This document shows, in pieces, positions 60,561 through 64,000 of a stretch of 64,000 bases of DNA. Within the stretch, counting starts at the first letter, position 1. The number at the start of each line of letters is the position of its first letter. The stretch covers positions 18,481,001-18,545,000 of the forward strand of contig OX344765.1 of NCBI GenBank assembly GCA_947034895.1, given 5' to 3'. The notes beneath the pieces were generated by a model. It had not been told where the DNA came from and made no database searches. It saw nothing but the letters and a program-made list of their open reading frames with translations. The translations under genes were made by a program, and so were the position numbers. The DNA comes from Rhytidiadelphus loreus (Eukaryota > Streptophyta > Bryopsida > Hypnales > Hylocomiaceae).

Positions 60561-62483
60561 TCAACAAAATGTATTTACAACTATTGACGTGTTCTCTTGA
60601 GGGAAACTAGTATCAAAAACAATAACTGGAAAGTAGTCTAAAAGAACCACTTCATCAACTACACAAGAACTTGTCAACAAATGTTCATTCTCCATTAATT
60701 CCTTCTGGATGGAGATGGCAAAGCAGACGAGGTTTGGGGAGACAGCTATGAGGAGTTGGGTGTAGTGCAATTCGATCGTATTGTTGAGGTGTAAGGTCCT
60801 GCGCGTGATTTGCAAAAACAAAATCCAATCCAAGATTATAACTTGCTTACAATCTAAGACTGGTTCGGTCTTGCAATTTAGAATGAAACTGAATTTCACA
60901 CTGCACGAATTTATGGTAATCATGAAAAATTTGTACCTGTCTTTTCTCCTTTCTAAAAAACGAGCTAACGACGCCTTTCTAGCTTGGGACAATTCAACTG
61001 CAAGACACAAAATGATCCATTAATTCTCCACAAAAATCCCACACACTTCCAAACTAAACAAACTTGCAACCCAAACAATAATATGGCACACTGAAACGAT
61101 TTCAGTGATTTTCAATTTGAGAGAAATGCGTCATGAAACGAACACAGCTTCTTACCTTTTGTTGCGATTGTTTTCAGCCTCTGTACATTTGGTACACATT
61201 CTGGTTTGGTTGTCAATTGTGAAGGCGACTCTGCTCTGGACACTGGTTGCTTCATTGCAATGGACGCAGGAACGTCACATTCAGTAGCATAGCTTCCAGA
61301 AAGGAGATTGGTGTCATTAGAGGAAGCCCCGCATGGCCTCGCTCTACCAGCCAAAACCATGATAGCTTCAGTCTACATTGAGGAACCAACAATGCCCACA
61401 ATTGAAGAAACCGCACACAAACTGAAAACAAGATATTTCATGGATGTTTTTATTATTTAAAACACATTACATGAATATATCATGCAAGCAAAATAAGTAG
61501 TAGCTCACCTTTTCAAGCGGAACATCATCATAGACATTGACCATGCCTACATAAAAGACGGTGAGTTGTGCTGTACGGGGGTGCTTGACAACATTTGAAT
61601 GTGATCTGTGACATCCAACAACGTAATCTAAGAAATTACGGTGTGCTCGTTGGGGAAGTCTCGTAACATTACTAAGCAATGCAATGGGAGTGTCTTTGGA
61701 TTGCATTCGCCTATTTTAAGCATTGCATTCGTTTCGTTTTACCTTTACAGTGCAAACGGATAGCTTGTACTAATAAAGGCTCACCTCACAGACCTTAAAG
61801 AGTTAAGCAGGCAAATACTGATGCAATTTATCAAGATGATCTCTTTGGTGTCAAGAGCCTAAAAGGCAGCATATCTGACCTCTAGCCACATACTCATGGG
61901 TAGATTTTTGCAGAGGTTAACAATATCAAAACAAGGCTACAATCTATTTTTAGCAAATGGTTGAACAATTGGTTAAAAGATGGTTACTGTGCAAAGAAAT
62001 GAGCAGTCTTGTGACCACCTTCAATTGAATGCTGTGGTAGGCTCTGACGAACTACAGTATTGGTCACTTCCGTGTTCGTCACTCTAGAATGGTCCACCAA
62101 ATGATCTTTTGTGATGTTCCCTAAATCCTCAGCACTTGTCGTGCCATAATTTTCCTTGCTTCGAAGTCTCGATGCCGCCATCATGTTGGCTTGAACGGCA
62201 AAGACCTACACAAGAAAGGACATCCATTCGTTGAGAGAATTCACATTGTCCAGACCATCCCCTCTCTGGTTAATATTAACTGAGCCTAGGATTAGTAAGA
62301 TGCGACGCCATCAATCCGGAGTTAACGAAAGCCATAAAGTCGATCTACGGCAATCAAAAGTGCGGTTAGAAAATAGATTAAAACGGAAGATTCCATTATT
62401 CAGTACGTAACCCTGTCCACCCGAGGAGGGAAACGTTCATCTGCCACAAGATCAGAAGGAGACTGGCAATCGAGATTAGACAT
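60561..62483 (-). CDS. second JAZ-type TIFY domain repressor (gene 2), both ends tentative
   Basis: Paralogue of the + strand JAZ gene, convergent with it. The secure exons, in transcript order, are 62205-61988, 61605-61509 (TIFY), 61372-61156 and 60997-60937 (Jas). Phases are 2, 0 and 1 and every junction is GT-AG. The TIFY exon reads QLTVFYVGMVNVYDDVPLEK and the next exon continues TEAIMVLAG. The Jas exon reads ELSQARKASLARFLERRKDR and stops exactly at a donor (AG/GTACAA), the classical Jas intron position. The last exon probably starts at 60798 after CGCGCAG and stays open to a stop at 60561, but its product is not recognisable. At the 5' end a likely first exon is 62483-62412 (ATGTCTAATCTCG, MSNLDCQS), joining in phase 0 to 62344 onward (IDFMAFVNSG, with the DFM motif). 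The join from there to 62205 is unresolved. Domains are intact, so a live gene is more likely than a pseudogene. Confidence 0.8.
60799..60936 (-). other. Jas intron of JAZ gene 2, in frame and stop-free if retained
   Basis: The intron begins GTACAA directly after the 20-residue Jas core and probably ends at CGCGCAG. Its proposed length is 138 nt, a multiple of three, and it contains no stop in the reading frame. Retention would therefore insert 46 residues after KDR without breaking the frame. Retention or alternative splicing of the Jas intron is known to make hormone-resistant JAZ forms in flowering plants. The acceptor is uncertain: a TTTTTGCAA twelve bases earlier in the transcript looks like a lost acceptor. 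Confidence 0.5.
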
Positions 62484-64000
62484 GCACCCAATCAGCTACA
62501 TTTCTACTTCCACATCTATTCTGTTTTTCCATCCATGAGACGTATAGAATTGACACTTTCTTGAGTACAATAATAAGTTCCAGCTCCAACTGTCCAAGCA
62601 CATTTGATTGTTCTCAGTTCACCGGCCCGGAATAGTCATGTCCAGCCCGATGGCCCAATTTCAAAATCCTGCCGAAACAGCTGACGACGAGGTTGACATC
62701 GCATGTACACCTACAACAAGGTGCGCAAGCCAAAAACAGGCCTCACGAGACGTGAATTGTTGTTATACCTTCCTATCAAGCTCTACGCATCTGCCCCCTC
62801 TTGGCAAACCTACATAATCTATTGTGACTGTCTCGCAACTACTATCATGTCAAGGGATCCTGCCCAACCTCGTGACGTTCTCTTCTACCAAGTTTTTGAT
62901 CACTTGGTCTAACTCTCACCCTCCCACGGACGCACGTCGTAGCATTCACCACGCGTTAGCTTCTACCGACACACACACTCCAACCTGACGGACTCTACTG
63001 GGGATCTTCAAGTCCCCTGCTTGCTCGCTCTCCCCCAATCCAGTCTAGTACCACCCCTGCTAACAGCCCAATCACAAGGTTCCCCTTCTCTCACCTCTTG
63101 TCACACACCCGACGTCGCCTCTAGAAACTCCAACCTACTGGATTAGCACGCTTCCATTCCCTCGCGGATTCAATCATAGATTGCGATCATGGTTGACAAT
63201 TCCAAATCCTACCCGGTGGGTGCAAACGATGTGCACAGCTCTAGCTAGCTACGTACAAACGCAACATACGCAACAACCCCGATTCAAAGTATGTTACTAG
63301 TTGATGGATTGCGACCACAATGCAGGTACAATGATTCTTTATGAACCCAAAGCTAATACAAAGACACACCTGGGCGTCGGTTGCAAGAAGACATGTGCAC
63401 ACGATTGAGGACGACAATACGTAAAGTTGATGGAGATGGGTTGTTGCGGTTGCAACTTGCAAGTGACTATTGTAATAATAAGGGAAGTCAGTAGCCCTGA
63501 CGTAGAAGTGAAGATAACATGTGTGTTCCCCGTGCAAGAAAAGCACGTGGTTGGCATGTTGGTTTCCTCGCTTGCCATGACACTGCACTGTACAGTACTC
63601 ACATTTTTCTCTCCCGTTCCCAGCAACCTAGAGAATGCTACAGAACATTGGCGGCAGCAGTAGACCTCTAGCATGATCGAATAATCGGGCGATTTATTAT
63701 AATATTAGAAAAGAATTCTACTGTATTATGTTGTTAAATATACTCCGTACCGTTCTAATTGTTTCCATCACCCAATGAAGCCATCAGAGTTTCCTGGAGT
63801 TCCGTAACTTAATATACTTCCATTCCCACGCTGCCAAGTTTAACTTACTGTATGATCCTAGTGTGGGGCTCTAGCCTCTAGGCGTCTTGCGCGCTGCAAG
63901 GCCTTCACTATAGGCTGCTAACTTAGCGTTCATTCATTGCACGGACTTGGAAGGTCTGACTGACCAGGTTCAACACGACGAGTGCAGTGCAGTGTTGCTG
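62484..64000 (-). promoter_or_regulatory. upstream region of JAZ gene 2
   Basis: Balanced to GC-rich DNA upstream of the - strand gene, probably its leader and promoter. The overlapping frames on both strands (62608-62912 +, 63241-63674 -) have no recognised domain. A CACGTG G-box lies at 63544. The start of transcription could not be set, and further 5' exons cannot be excluded. Confidence 0.4.
63544..63549. promoter_or_regulatory. G-box CACGTG upstream of JAZ gene 2
   Basis: Perfect CACGTG about 1.06 kb upstream of the proposed - strand start at 62483, at a distance similar to the G-box of the other JAZ gene. It is a candidate MYC/bHLH site. The meaning is limited by the number of CACGTG cores elsewhere in the window. 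Confidence 0.3.

Noticed and set aside
63241..63674. 111- and 115-codon overlapping - strand frames upstream of JAZ gene 2
   Set aside because: Two overlapping frames with Cys/His-rich, domain-less products and no splice continuity to the JAZ exons. They most likely reflect GC-balanced promoter DNA.

Overview
The window looks like nuclear DNA from a land plant with low gene density. The two recognisable genes are both TIFY-domain repressors of the JAZ type, a plant family. They have short GT-AG introns, and most of the remaining sequence is AT-rich, full of miniature inverted-repeat transposable elements (MITEs), foldbacks and degenerate tandem arrays. A short interstitial TTTAGGG-type tract also fits a plant. 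The sequence alone does not place the species; the spacing would suit a gymnosperm, fern, lycophyte or bryophyte as well as a large angiosperm genome.

Layout. 1-13,300 is AT-rich intergenic DNA holding a hAT-like MITE, a non-autonomous CACTA element, a TTAA-flanked element and a large foldback. 13,300-19,700 is a less AT-rich island with gene remnants. It contains two inverted copies of one unknown protein-coding exon, a telomere-like tract and a striking 51-bp perfect hairpin. 19,700-39,500 is repeat-dominated (TIR elements, minisatellites, a second hAT-like MITE, a motif-dense AT-rich block), with small GC-rich patches at 27.5-28.6 kb and 35.5-36.3 kb. 39,700-43,600 is the best gene: a five-exon JAZ gene on the + strand encoding 484 residues, with all exon phases consistent. 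43,600-60,500 is again repeats, including a 5-copy 148-bp tandem array and an inverted pair of hAT-like MITEs around a 1.8-kb decayed ORF region. 60,560-62,480 is a second JAZ gene on the - strand, convergent to the first and about 17 kb away.

How the genes work together. Both genes should encode nuclear repressors of MYC-type transcription factors in jasmonate signalling, or in the dn-OPDA version of the pathway used by non-vascular plants. The TIFY domain recruits NINJA/TOPLESS and mediates dimerisation; the Jas motif binds COI1 and MYC. They share two intron positions and phases but differ in the Jas exon. The - strand gene keeps the classical Jas intron donor; the + strand gene has none, and neither shows an in-frame PY motif after the Jas core. 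A CACGTG G-box lies about 1 kb upstream of each start, but the same core also occurs elsewhere in the window, so this is only suggestive. No tRNA, rRNA, CRISPR or complete transposase gene was recognised.
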